Origin: an uncultured Selenomonas sp.
GTDB taxonomy: Bacteria; Bacillota; Negativicutes; Selenomonadales; Selenomonadaceae
NCBI GenBank assembly: GCA_938045435.1
Contig: CALIBA010000153.1
Location: forward strand, 1-15,704
Length of the DNA: 15,704 bases
Reading direction: 5' to 3'
Part shown: piece after piece, positions 1 through 9,100 of the stretch
Layout of the letters: each line of letters opens with the position of its first letter
How positions within the stretch are numbered: position 1 is the stretch's first letter
Program-made: the position numbers and the translations under genes
The notes under the pieces: model-generated
The model's input: the letters and a program-made list of their open reading frames with translations, nothing else
Database searches by the model: none
What the model was told of the DNA's origin: nothing

Positions 1-447
1 TTCCTGCTTCTGTGCGTCGGCCTCGCAAGGCACTTCCGTCGTCTTCTTGTAGGTGAAACCGATGCGGTTGAGCAGGTCTACCGTCCCTTGCGGGGTGTAC
101 GACACGCCGAAAGTACACTTTATCCATTGGGCAACACTTTTGGCATCGGTGTATACCTTACTGCGGAGTTCTGCGCATAGGGCGGCGATTTGCGAACTGT
201 CCAGAAGTCCCCAATAGCCCTTGTAGTGGTTGTCGGTCAGTTTGGAAATGCCACCCGACTTGTAGGAATCCACATAGTTGTACACGCTGGACAGGCTTAT
301 TCCAAGGTCGTAGGCGACTGTTTTCGCATCGTGACCATGAGCCAGCATCAATATGCAGGTAATCTGGGCCCAGTAAGGTTCAAATTCCTTACTGTGCTGA
401 AGCCTGCGAAGGGTTTTGAGTTCTTCTATGGGTAAGTTTAACATCAT
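1..447 (-). CDS. IS630-family transposase, N-terminal part (truncated by window edge)
   Basis: The frame is open for 149 codons from an ATG at 447 to the first base of the window. A second in-frame ATG directly follows at 444, and either could be the start. Residues about 25-75 form a helix-turn-helix of the IS630/Tc1 type: 'CILMLAHGHDAKTVAYDLGI' followed by 'SLSSVYNYVDSYKSGG'. A second winged-helix segment follows, with the typical 'YTPQGTVDLLNRIGFTYKK' signature and then the 'ADAQKQE' run that precedes the DDE catalytic domain in this family. The catalytic domain lies outside the window. The protein would cut and paste its element at TA dinucleotides. A consensus promoter ends only about 4 nt upstream of the ATG. 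Family assignment is confident; whether the gene is intact beyond the edge is unknown. Confidence 0.85.
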   Translation of the reverse strand, partial: MMLNLPIEELKTLRRLQHSKEFEPYWAQITCILMLAHGHDAKTVAYDLGISLSSVYNYVDSYKSGGISKLTDNHYKGYWGLLDSSQIAALCAELRSKVYTDAKSVAQWIKCTFGVSYTPQGTVDLLNRIGFTYKKTTEVPCEADAQKQE

Positions 448-451
448 GATG

Positions 452-483
452 CAAAGATACGCTTTTTCTTAATATTTTCCAAA
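452..483 (-). promoter_or_regulatory. Bacteroidota-type promoter of the IS630 transposase
   Basis: Read on the minus strand, TTTG (483-480) is followed after exactly 20 nt by TATCTTTG (459-452), matching the Bacteroidota -33 TTTG / -7 TAnnTTTG consensus and spacing. The start point would fall at about 448, almost on the transposase ATG (447/444), so the transcript would have essentially no leader. Confidence 0.65.
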
Positions 484-526
484 TCTATTTACTTTCGACT
501 ATAATTATAGAGTAGGGGGTGGGGAA

Positions 527-718
527 GATTGCTATTTGTTTGACGATATACTGTATAAAGAAAGGTACAGCATAGAAAGAACAAATGCGTGGTTGGATTC
601 ATACAGAAGTCTGTTGAACAGATTTGATGTTACTTTGACAAGTTGGCAAGCATGGAATTATATAGCATTTATTGTTATTCTGATGAAGAAAGTGAAAAAG
701 AAACAAAAGTCAAGATAA
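527..718 (+). pseudogene. 3' remnant of an IS5-type transposase
   Basis: The frame reads 'DCYLFDDILYKERYSIERTN' and continues 'AWLDSYRSLLNRFD' to a Lys-rich C-terminus. This is the last segment of an IS5-group DDE transposase: the E of 'IERTNAWLDS' is the usual third catalytic acid, and the following hydrophobic 'WNYIAFIVILMKK' end is typical. Only about 63 residues remain of a protein normally several hundred residues long. There is no ATG, only a TTG at 536. Upstream, the same frame stays open to a stop at 470 but encodes unrelated sequence, so the gene was cut at about 527, apparently by the neighbouring IS630 end. It is non-functional as it stands. Confidence 0.8.
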
Positions 719-837
719 GTTCAATATGAGCAATATATTTCTCTACCCCATATTCACCAAAGATTTCCCCAAAATCCATTCCTAACAAGAATACATAGAA
801 TATTCTTGCAGGAATGGATCCCAATCTTTATATATGC
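719..837. other. Spacer between IS remnant and PUL, no gene
   Basis: I see no coding sequence here. The left part is AT-rich and may contain the downstream end of the IS5-type element, but I found no matching inverted repeat. The right part contains the hairpin at 774-819. Confidence 0.5.
774..819 (-). terminator. Strong hairpin, likely transcription terminator of the PUL operon
   Basis: ATCCATTCCT (774-783) is perfectly complementary to AGGAATGGAT (810-819). Inside it, CAAGAATA (786-793) pairs perfectly with TATTCTTG (801-808), around a 7-nt loop and with only a 2x1 bulge between the two stems. The hairpin sits 18 nt past the GH3 stop codon. On the minus strand it is followed by only a short T run (TTT then GGGG), so termination is likely but not textbook intrinsic. 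It could also act on transcripts from the + strand. Confidence 0.6.
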
Positions 838-3156
838 TTATCTATTGGCTGTCTGCCACAGATAAGTATCTGCACAATGAACAGAGGCAGTTTGGTCGGC
901 AATCATCAACTTGAAGTCGCCTTCCTCCAATCTCCATTTGCCATCCCAACCTACAAAAGCCAAGTCGTCTGCCTTTAATTCGAAGGTCACAGTCTTGGTC
1001 TCACCTGGCTGAAGTTCCACCTTGTCGAAGGCACGGAGACGACGACCATCTGGCACCATGCTGGCAACGAGGTCGCTGCTGAACAGGAGAATGCTCTCCT
1101 TGCCTGCCACCTTGCCCGTGTTCTTCACATCCACGCTCACCTTGATAATGTCGCCGTGGCGGAAGTCAGACTTGGAAACCTTCAGGTTGCTATATTGATA
1201 AGAGGTGTAGCTCAAACCATATCCGAAGCCCCACTGCTGGGTAATCTTCGCATTGTAGTCGTAAGCCCCTTCCATCGTACCCACCTCCTCACTCTTCTTG
1301 AAGTCGTAGTTAGCGAGCGAATTGATTTCCTTAGGATAGGTGTAAGGCATCTTGCCACTAAAGTTTGACTTGCCCGATACCAAGTTTACCAAGGCATCGC
1401 CGCCCATGTTGCCAGGGATAAGGATATCGATGATACCCTGTGCCAATGGTTCGATGTCGGCGATGAGACGTGGACGTCCTTCATTCAGTACCAAGATGAC
1501 AGGCTTGCCTGTCTGAGCCAAAGCCTTGACCAGATTGCGCTGGTTTTCAGAAAGCCAGAGGTCTGTCAGGTTGCCCGGAGTCTCGGTATAGGAGTTCTCG
1601 CCAATACAAGCCACAATGACGTCGGCATCCTTCGCTGCAGCCACTGCCCCCAGAATCTGAGGTTCGTTCTCCTCCCAATACTTGCCCTTTTCATTATAGG
1701 TAACACCCTGGTTCAAGATAACATTCTCCTTGCCATACTCATTGCAGAATGCCTCATAGATGGTATTATACTTGCCGGCAAACTCATCGGCACGATGGCC
1801 CTGCCAGGTATAGCTCCATCCACCGTCCAGACAGCGCATCTGATTGGCATTAGGACCCGTGAGGAGAATCTTCTTGCCATGCTGCAAAGGAAGGATATTA
1901 CCCTCGTTCTTCAGGAGCACCATACTCTCGGTAGCTCCCTCCAAGGCGAGCTTGGCAAACTCCTCGCCACCAAACTTAGGATAATTCTTCAGTTTCTGGG
2001 TTGGGTTCTTGAAGAGATCGAGACGGTACTTCATACGAAGCACACGGCGACAGGCATCATCGATGCGACTCATCGGAATCTTGCCTTCCTTCACCAATTC
2101 AATAAGGTAGCCACAAGCATCGCAAGAATAAGGTTCCATAATCATGTCGATACCAGCATTGATGGCGATGCGGAGTGCATCCTTCTTGTCCTTTGCCACC
2201 ATCTCACGAGTATAGAGATTGTTGATGTCTGCCCAGTCGGTGATAAGCACACCATCCCATCCTGTCTCTTCCTTCAGCCATCCTGTCAGGATTTCCTTGT
2301 TGGCGTGCATCGGCATACCGTTGACGGAAGCGGAATTCACCATCACGGTCAAGGCTCCAGCTTGCAGACCCGCCAGGAAAGGAGCGAAGTGCTTCTCTCG
2401 CAAGTTGGCAGGAGAGATATAGGCTGGTGTACGGTCTTTACCAGTCCAAGGCACGCCATAGCCCATGAAGTGCTTCATTGAAGTGGCGATGTGATATTGG
2501 TCGATGTTATTTGGGTCCTCGCCCTGGAAACCATAGACCATAGCCTTGCCCATTTCTGAACTGAGGTAGCAATCCTCGCCAAAGTTCTCCCAGATGCGAG
2601 GCCAACGGGCATCACGACCGAGATCAACGGTAGGACTGTAAGTCCAAGGCACACTCACCGCACGAGTCTCATAAGCAGTAGCCTCAGCCGAATGGCGAGC
2701 AATCTCACGATTGAAGGTGGCAGCTACATTGATGTTCTGCGGGAAGAGGGTACCGTCTTGTGTATAAGTAGAACCGTGGTTCTGATCGAGACCGAAGACG
2801 CAAGGGATGCCGATGCGCTTCATCGAAATCTTCTGGATTTGCTCGATGTACTTCTCCCACTGCTTAGCGGTTGGCGCGCAAGTGTTAGGAGCGTTGAGGA
2901 TAGAGCCAATCTTATAGCGAGAAAGGATAGAATCGGTCTTGTGTTCGTCGATATAGAACACACCGTTCTTGTCGTTGGCACCAAAGAGGTCGGTCACCAA
3001 TTCCATCATCTGACCTATCTTTTCCTCCAAGGTGAGTTTCTTCAGGGTTTGTTCTACTTGAGCCTCTATCTTAGGGTTGCTCTTGATAACTGGAACATTG
3101 GCACTGGTTGTATAAGCAAATGCCAACATTGAAATAGATAAGAATAATTTCTTCAT
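838..3156 (-). CDS. GH3 family beta-glucosidase, periplasmic
   Basis: This 772-residue glycoside hydrolase family 3 enzyme would release glucose from the non-reducing end of beta-gluco-oligosaccharides in the periplasm. Residues 1-19 are a Sec signal peptide (cleavage after 'TTSA') with no lipobox cysteine. The N-terminal barrel spans about 30-380, with 'GLDQNHG' (122-128), the substrate-binding 'KHF' (228-230) and nucleophile Asp307 in 'LITDWADI'. The alpha/beta sandwich spans about 405-610; 'GENSYTETPGN' (519-529) is in the position of the acid/base loop of barley exoglucanase, making Glu525 (or Glu520) the likely acid/base. A C-terminal fibronectin type III-like domain spans about 655-760. 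Length and domain order are normal for the beta-glucosidases of Bacteroidota glucan loci. It is the last gene of the operon, 50 nt after the binding protein. Exact linkage preference cannot be read from sequence. Confidence 0.9.
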   Translation of the reverse strand: MKKLFLSISMLAFAYTTSANVPVIKSNPKIEAQVEQTLKKLTLEEKIGQMMELVTDLFGANDKNGVFYIDEHKTDSILSRYKIGSILNAPNTCAPTAKQWEKYIEQIQKISMKRIGIPCVFGLDQNHGSTYTQDGTLFPQNINVAATFNREIARHSAEATAYETRAVSVPWTYSPTVDLGRDARWPRIWENFGEDCYLSSEMGKAMVYGFQGEDPNNIDQYHIATSMKHFMGYGVPWTGKDRTPAYISPANLREKHFAPFLAGLQAGALTVMVNSASVNGMPMHANKEILTGWLKEETGWDGVLITDWADINNLYTREMVAKDKKDALRIAINAGIDMIMEPYSCDACGYLIELVKEGKIPMSRIDDACRRVLRMKYRLDLFKNPTQKLKNYPKFGGEEFAKLALEGATESMVLLKNEGNILPLQHGKKILLTGPNANQMRCLDGGWSYTWQGHRADEFAGKYNTIYEAFCNEYGKENVILNQGVTYNEKGKYWEENEPQILGAVAAAKDADVIVACIGENSYTETPGNLTDLWLSENQRNLVKALAQTGKPVILVLNEGRPRLIADIEPLAQGIIDILIPGNMGGDALVNLVSGKSNFSGKMPYTYPKEINSLANYDFKKSEEVGTMEGAYDYNAKITQQWGFGYGLSYTSYQYSNLKVSKSDFRHGDIIKVSVDVKNTGKVAGKESILLFSSDLVASMVPDGRRLRAFDKVELQPGETKTVTFELKADDLAFVGWDGKWRLEEGDFKLMIADQTASVHCADTYLWQTANR

Positions 3157-3206
3157 AAGTTCAAAGGTTTGACGTTTTATGACAAAACGGAAATCTTTCT
3201 AATATT

Positions 3207-4205
3207 TTATTCGATAGTTACTTTCTTTACGGTGTAACCGTCACCCACGAGGAGGAAACCACCCTGCTCTGTCAAAAGTTGGATAGATAAGTCGGTCAGT
3301 TCAAACTCCCATTTAGCAGGTCCATCCACCATGATGTCGCCACGTTCTGGGTCACCCTTACCAGTAAGGATGTTGTTCCACCAAGCAGTGGCAGCAGTAC
3401 CCTGACCATTTCCATTCACATAGACACGGAGGATGGTGCCAGCCTTCACCTTTGAGAGGAAGGTATCCTTCAAGGCATCGAATGGTGTACCCCATGTCAC
3501 GGCAAACTCACCTTCCCAGATGGTGTTCTCCATAGATGGGCGAGCCTCGGTGGTTACCTTGATGGTACCGCCAGCAAACTGTACACCATTGCCATCTACC
3601 AATGTAATGTCGTAATCGCCATTGGCGAGGTTGGAAGGAGCAGTAACTTTCAATGTCGTACCCTCATCGAGAACTTCGAAGGCAACCTCCTTGTCAGCGA
3701 TGAGAACTTTCTGAACGAGACCCAGGTTCTTGCACTCGTGGATGGTTGTAGTTTCTCCTGGAGCTACCCAAAGCTCGATGGCATTGGTACCCAAGGCTGG
3801 GTCATCGGCAGCAGGAGTCACGGTAACGTTCAAGGTGCGGGATGTGGTCTTGCCCTTGGTGGTGGTTGCCACAATCTTCAGTTCATGATTACCTACAGGC
3901 AAAGTTTGGTCGATGGTAGTACCTTCGGCAATCTGAGTGCCGTCGAGCAACCATGTCACTGTGGTGTAGTGAACAGGAGTCACCTTGATTTCCAACTTAT
4001 AATTTGTCTTGCGGTCTATCTTGGAATCAGCCAAGTCGGTGTTCAAGATACGTGGATCGTCATTTTCGCTGACAGTGAAGTATGGATCATCGTCAGAAGA
4101 GCAAGAAGACAAGGTAGATGTACCAGCCAGTGCGAAACTCATGGCGAAGAGCATCATCATAGCCTTCAAGACTTTTCCCTTATATTGTTTCATTGTCTTA
4201 TTCAT
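3207..4205 (-). CDS. Surface glycan-binding lipoprotein (SusE/F position)
   Basis: This 332-residue lipoprotein has a signal peptide ending in 'LSSC' with the lipidated Cys35. It is followed by 'SSDDD', an acidic stretch matching the Bacteroidota signal for export to the outer surface. Three beta-rich regions follow: a PKD/Ig-like domain (about 42-130, with 'VTWLLDGT' and 'GNHELKIVA'), a second Ig/IPT-like domain (about 135-219, with 'ANGDYDITLVDGNG'), and a C-terminal beta-sandwich (about 225-332). The last resembles a carbohydrate-binding module and has exposed-type aromatics Trp230, Trp238, Trp275-Trp276 and Trp299. Position directly after susD, architecture and lipid anchor indicate a glycan-capture protein that holds the polysaccharide near SusCD. 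Such proteins are poorly conserved, so the class is assigned by context and I do not name a Pfam family for the C-terminal domain. No catalytic motif is seen. Confidence 0.8.
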   Translation of the reverse strand: MNKTMKQYKGKVLKAMMMLFAMSFALAGTSTLSSCSSDDDPYFTVSENDDPRILNTDLADSKIDRKTNYKLEIKVTPVHYTTVTWLLDGTQIAEGTTIDQTLPVGNHELKIVATTTKGKTTSRTLNVTVTPAADDPALGTNAIELWVAPGETTTIHECKNLGLVQKVLIADKEVAFEVLDEGTTLKVTAPSNLANGDYDITLVDGNGVQFAGGTIKVTTEARPSMENTIWEGEFAVTWGTPFDALKDTFLSKVKAGTILRVYVNGNGQGTAATAWWNNILTGKGDPERGDIMVDGPAKWEFELTDLSIQLLTEQGGFLLVGDGYTVKKVTIE

Positions 4206-4277
4206 AATTAATTATTCTATCTATTGTCCTATAAAACTTAACATTAACACTTAACGCTTAATATTTAACATTAAACG
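4206..4277 (-). other. AT-rich intercistronic spacer with short direct repeat
   Basis: This is the longest gap inside the operon (72 nt). It contains two exact copies of TTAACATTAA (4238-4247 and 4265-4274) among related TTAA-rich words. No promoter consensus or T-tract hairpin is visible, so I read it as transcribed spacer carrying the ribosome-entry region of the binding protein. Confidence 0.45.
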
Positions 4278-6053
4278 CTACTCGCTGTATCCCTTTCCGA
4301 ATGGAGGATTGAAGTCTGGCTGAAGGTTTACATCAGCCTTGTCCCACCAGAGGTGCTTGTGCCAGTCGTCTGTACCACCCATGCGGTCGATGGCAGCCTT
4401 GTAGTTGGCACTGTTGTACTGACCTTCCAACTCAGGATACTGTAAACGGACAGGCATTGACCAGTTAGAATCTGTGTAAGTAAAACCCTTCTTGGTCAAG
4501 AGATCACGATTCAAGATGGCAGGATAGTCAGAGCGGCGCATGTTTGCCCAACCCTCGGAAGGGTTCATCATGTGGAGAATCCAAGCCTGGGTGTTGATGG
4601 TCTCCTTAGGATTGTCACCCAACGGATTTTTGGCAATGAACGCATCTATCTCTTCCTTGGAAATCTTGTTGGATGTAAGATAGTAGTTGTTGAGCAACTC
4701 CATGCTGGCACGAACACCAGCCTCGTAGTGGCTCTCTGCATCATCCCCCCCAACATTCCAACCCTTGGTTGCAGCCTCAGCCTTGAGGAACTCTACCTCA
4801 GCATAGCTCATCAAGTCGCCAGGACAAGAAGGCATCTCGAAGTCGATGTTTAGGCAAGGACGACCTGCTCGGGCTATATAATCAGAGTTGGCATAAGTCT
4901 TCTCGTCTGTCTCCGCATACTTCTTCAAAGTGGGAAGGTCATCAACAGTAGCTGGTTTCATCCAGTCTGTGTACCAGGTAGCACCAGGGTTGCAAGGCTC
5001 TTCACCGAGATTTTTGCTTTGGAAGTAAGTCAGGAAATCATCGGTCAAGTCGATGTTCTGCTCTTTGTCTGGCTTCACCTGACTACGTTTGATATTGTAG
5101 TAGTGACGGCAGATGCGATAGAGACGAGGGTCGTTGGTATTCTGCAACTGATAGAACAAGGTAGAGCATACCATGGTAGGCGATGTGGCATCCTGACCAT
5201 AGAGAATCTCTCCTAAGGCATTGGTGCGGAAATCGTAGTCGTTGGCTCCATCATAATAAGTATAAGGAGTATCGGCATATCTGATGTAAGCATCATCTGC
5301 TGCACTGGCGATAGCACCGGCAGCAACAGCCTTCTCAAACTCTTCCTTTGCCTTCTGTGGATTAACATCTGAAATGCGCATGGCATAGCGCATACGGAGC
5401 GCATTGGCATACTTCTTCCACTTGGCTACATCACCACCCATGCTGGTGACATCACCAGAAATGCGGTCGGTACCGGTGCCAAGTTGCTTCTCGCAAGCGT
5501 CAAGCTCCTCAAAGAACCAGCTGTAGAGTTCCTCTACGGTATCATACTTAGGGGTGGAGATGCCTGAGATGTAACCCAGACCTGCCTCCAAACAAGGCAC
5601 GTCGCCGTAGGTGTCTGCCAGGACTGCCGTGAGATAGACACGATGGATACGAAGTGCCGCATTCAAGTTTGCCTTGTCTGCTGAATTGTGGATGGCATCC
5701 ACAAGGTTCTTGATGCTGACCTCATAGTAGCGGTCCCAGACACGACGAGCGATGTCGTCCTCACGGAAGTTGGAACCTGCATAGTTGGTTACGTTCCAAC
5801 CACCAGCGAAATACTGTGGAAAACCTGAGATATAGTTACGGTAGGTATCCATCAAACTGAAGTCACCGTAAGTCTGCAACAAAGCAGTAGTCAACTGTGC
5901 GTTAGGGTCGAGCTCGCTCACCTTGGTCTTGTCGGTATTGATGTTGCTCAAGGTTTCATCTGAGCAAGAAGTCATCGCAGTGCCAGTTGTCATCAGGGCG
6001 AAAGCCATCATCAGGCTGCTCTTACCTATATATTTCTTGATTATATTGTTCAT
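4278..6053 (-). CDS. SusD/RagB-family nutrient-binding lipoprotein (SusD-like_2 type)
   Basis: This 591-residue outer-membrane lipoprotein forms the lid over the SusC channel and binds incoming oligosaccharides. The signal peptide ends at 'AMTSC' with lipidated Cys30, followed at once by 'SDET', a surface-export signal. The mature N-terminus 'LSNINTDKTKVSELDPNAQL' is typical of the SusD-like_2 branch (compare the usual 'NxDPN' start). The helical TPR-like scaffold that packs against SusC follows: 'LRIHRVYLTAVLADTYGDVP' around residues 135-155, 'YDTVEELYSWFFEELD', and 'YANALRMRYAMRIS'. The C-terminal third contains the conserved 'EVEFLKAEAATKGW' and 'QAWILHMMNPSEGWANMRRS' segments. It lies 58 nt downstream of susC. 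Identity as SusD-like is clear; the ligand is not determined by sequence. Confidence 0.93.
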   Translation of the reverse strand: MNNIIKKYIGKSSLMMAFALMTTGTAMTSCSDETLSNINTDKTKVSELDPNAQLTTALLQTYGDFSLMDTYRNYISGFPQYFAGGWNVTNYAGSNFREDDIARRVWDRYYEVSIKNLVDAIHNSADKANLNAALRIHRVYLTAVLADTYGDVPCLEAGLGYISGISTPKYDTVEELYSWFFEELDACEKQLGTGTDRISGDVTSMGGDVAKWKKYANALRMRYAMRISDVNPQKAKEEFEKAVAAGAIASAADDAYIRYADTPYTYYDGANDYDFRTNALGEILYGQDATSPTMVCSTLFYQLQNTNDPRLYRICRHYYNIKRSQVKPDKEQNIDLTDDFLTYFQSKNLGEEPCNPGATWYTDWMKPATVDDLPTLKKYAETDEKTYANSDYIARAGRPCLNIDFEMPSCPGDLMSYAEVEFLKAEAATKGWNVGGDDAESHYEAGVRASMELLNNYYLTSNKISKEEIDAFIAKNPLGDNPKETINTQAWILHMMNPSEGWANMRRSDYPAILNRDLLTKKGFTYTDSNWSMPVRLQYPELEGQYNSANYKAAIDRMGGTDDWHKHLWWDKADVNLQPDFNPPFGKGYSE

Positions 6054-6111
6054 TTTCTTATATTATTATATATTAGAGCTCTTCTAAAGAAATTGATTTA
6101 TTTTTTCGAGA

Positions 6112-9100
6112 TTAGAACTTCACGTTCACGTTCAAACCATAACTCTTGCGAGATGGCAGGGAACCATATTCCAGACCGAGATCTGAGGTGTTGTAGCTGG
6201 AGTCTGGGTCGATGTTAGGAATATTCTTCCAAACAATGAATGGGTTACGAGCCACGAAGGATACGGTCAAGCCCTTGACATACTTGCCCAGGATGCTCTC
6301 TGGGAAGGTATAGCCGAAAGTAATCTCACGACACTTCACGTAAGAGTTGTCGTAAACGAAGGCACTCTGCACGCCATTTGCCACGTGCTTCCAGTAATCC
6401 TCAGGGTTCACGGCGATGTCGTTCTTGCGATAAGTACCGTCGCCATTGTCGATGACACCCTCTACGACAAATCCCTTGCAGTTACCTGCTTTACGCCATG
6501 TGCCAAGGTCCATACCCGAAGCCTTGCGAGCCTCCTCGGAAGTGTACCACTCCTCACGACCTGCCAATGTTCCCTTTGCCTTACCTGTTTGGTATGCGGA
6601 ACGCATGGACATTGAGTAGATGTCGGCACCTACCTTCACATCGAATGCAGCAGAGAGGCGGAAGTTCTTGTAGCTGAAGGTTGAGTAGAAACCACCTGTC
6701 CAGTCCCAAGAAGAGTTGCCGATGGTCTTGATTTCCTGGTCAACCTTTGGAAGACCAGTAGCTGCATCGACAACCATCTGTCCCTTGTCGTTGTAGAGGA
6801 AGTCGTGTCCACGGATAGCTCCATAGTTCTCTCCTACCTTGGCACCAACAGAAACACCGCACCAGTATGCCTTCGCCAACTCGAAGTAGTCCATGCCATT
6901 GGTGAGCGACTTCACCTTGTTGGTATTCTTCGAGAAGTTGGCCCCCAAGTCGCAAGCGAAGTCCTTGATCTGCAAGGCACGGGCATTGAGGGCAATCTCG
7001 ATACCCTGGTTCTGAATCTCACCGGCATTGATGAGGCGGTAAGCATAGCCAGAGGTGGTGGTTGAAGCCAAACTCAAAATCTGGTCCTTGGAGTTCTGGT
7101 TGTAATAGGTGGCATCCAAGCCCAAGCGTCCGTTGAAGAACTTCATCTCCAAACCTACCTCGTAAGAATCTGTCATAGTAGGCTTCAAGTCCTTGTTTGG
7201 CTGTGTTGAGTTGGCTATCATACCGATGGTATAACCCGAGTAGCTGTACTTTCCCGTGGTGTAGTTGAGTGCCAACTGGTATGGATCAGTATCGCTACCT
7301 ACCTTTGCCCAAGATGCGCGAATCTTACCGTAATTGATGTACTTCTTGTTCTTGATAAACTCGGAGAATACCAAACTACCAGATACCGAAGGATATACGT
7401 ATGTATTGTTATTGGTAGGGAGCGTAGATGACCTATCGCCACGGAGGGTTCCCTCCAGATAGTAAGTATGTTTGTAGCCGAGGCTCGCACTGGCATAGAG
7501 AGAAGAAATCTGCTTCTTATACATGCTCTCACGAGTATTCTGCTCCTGATAGTTCATGATGTTCTGTATTCCATTCATCTGCTGGTTGAGACCGACGTTG
7601 GTTGTGGTCTTGTTGTTCACCTTGAAGATGTTACCACCAGCGGTAGCATTGACATCGAAGTCGCCCCATGAGTTGTTGTAGAGGGCGAGTATCTCGGCGT
7701 TGAGTGTGCGGTTGTTGAAGATTTGGTCGGTAAGCTTTCCGGCAGGAGTACCTGGAGTTGTCTTGGCGATGAAGTCCTCGAAGTTCATGCTGTTGATGTC
7801 GGTACTGATGGTACCCTGCAACTTGAGGTGGTTGTCGATGTTCCAGATGGCCTTACCCGTAAAACGGAACACGTCCTTGTCGGATGTATTGCTGTTCTTA
7901 TAGAGATCCCAGTATGGGTTCTTGTTATACTGGTCGTTACCATTCCAGTTGGAATAGTTGCCGTCGGCATCCTCATAGTGCTTCAACCAAGCCTGGTCGT
8001 AGGTACCCGCCAGGGTCATGAGGTTCTTACCCACGTTGCTCTGGGAATCGCCAAGGGCAGGACGATTCTTCACCTTCTCACGAGTATAGTTGGCGGTGAA
8101 GTCGAAGTCAACAGGACCTGCGGAGGTATTAACACGGAGGTTGAAGTTGTCACGACTCATATTGGTGTTAGGCAGGATGTCCTTGTTGCGCATATCGGTA
8201 ACAGAGAAACGCATACCCGTCTTACCAGAATTAACAGAGAGGATGGCAGAGTTCTGGGTGGTGAAACCTGTGCGGAAGAAATCGGAGGCGTTGTTAGGGT
8301 GCATCAAGAATGGACGCTCCTCGCCATCGAAATACTTGAACATGAAATCATCGGCCTTAGGTCCCCAACTGGCATTGGTACCAGAGGTGCTGGATGTAGG
8401 CAGCTCGCCATTGTAACCAGCGCCATATATCTCCTGGATGTCGTCCCACTTAGCCAACTGGGTATCGACAGTGTAAGACCCATTGTACTCCACGGAAATC
8501 TTATCCTTCTCCGCCTTCTTGGTCGTAATCAAGATAACACCGTGGGAAGCACGGCTACCATAGAGGGCAGAGGCAGCAGGACCTTTCAATACGGTCATCG
8601 TCTCAATATCATCAGGGTTGATGGCAGAGATTCCATCACCCAGATCATAACCGCCACTTTCACCAGCACTGCCAAAGTTTGTATTATCCAAAGGTACACC
8701 ATCCACCACGTAGAGAGGCTGGTTGTTGCCTGCCATTTCTGTATTACCACGAAGGAGCACGCGGGTAGAACCAGAAGCACCGCCAGCCGTATTCTGCACG
8801 ACGAGACCAGCCACCTTACCTGAAAGAGAGTTGATGACGTTGGTTTCCTTCGCCTTGCTGAGTTCCTCACCCTTCACTTCCTCCAAGCCATAGCCGAGAG
8901 CCTTGCGGTCTCGTTTGATACCGAGGGCGGTGACAACTACCTCATTCAAGGCTTTACCATCCTCTTGCATCTTGATTTTCATACCATTAGCAGCTTTCAC
9001 GGTCATCGTCTTGTAACCGACGTAGCTCACTTCGAGTGTAGCTCCAGGATTGCAATTCAGCGTAAAGTTACCATCCAGATCGGTAACGACACCGTTTGTT

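Larger units (their letters stand above)
1..526 (-). mobile_element. IS630-family insertion sequence, 5' end only
   Basis: This is the transposase-proximal end of an IS630-type element running off the left edge. It contains the transposase 5' part (447 to 1) and about 80 nt of upstream end sequence. The outer limit is placed at about 526 because the reading frame of an unrelated IS5-type transposase becomes recognisable from 527 onward. The last bases before that point form a G-rich tract (GGGGTGGGGAA, 516-526) that could be part of the terminal inverted repeat. I cannot see the other end, so neither the inverted repeat nor the expected TA target duplication can be confirmed. Confidence 0.55.

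Noticed and set aside
190..435. + strand open frame of 81 codons
   Set aside because: It overlaps the IS630 transposase on the opposite strand, which has clear family motifs.
1795..2481. + strand open frame of 228 codons
   Set aside because: It is antisense to the conserved GH3 gene, whose catalytic motifs run through the same interval. The frame encodes nothing recognisable.
3173..3189. Hairpin CGTTTT/AAAACG between the binding protein and GH3 genes
   Set aside because: It has six AT-rich pairs and no following T tract. It could occur by chance in the spacer.
6073..6087. Small hairpin TTAGA/TCTAA between susC and susD
   Set aside because: It has only five base pairs and no T tract. It is too weak to call a terminator or attenuator, although differential susC/susD expression is known in other loci.
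7723..8823. Long + strand open frame of 366 codons
   Set aside because: It lies wholly antisense within the susC gene, has a low-diversity Val/Ile/Leu/Arg-rich composition typical of a mirror frame, and has no start context or domain signal.
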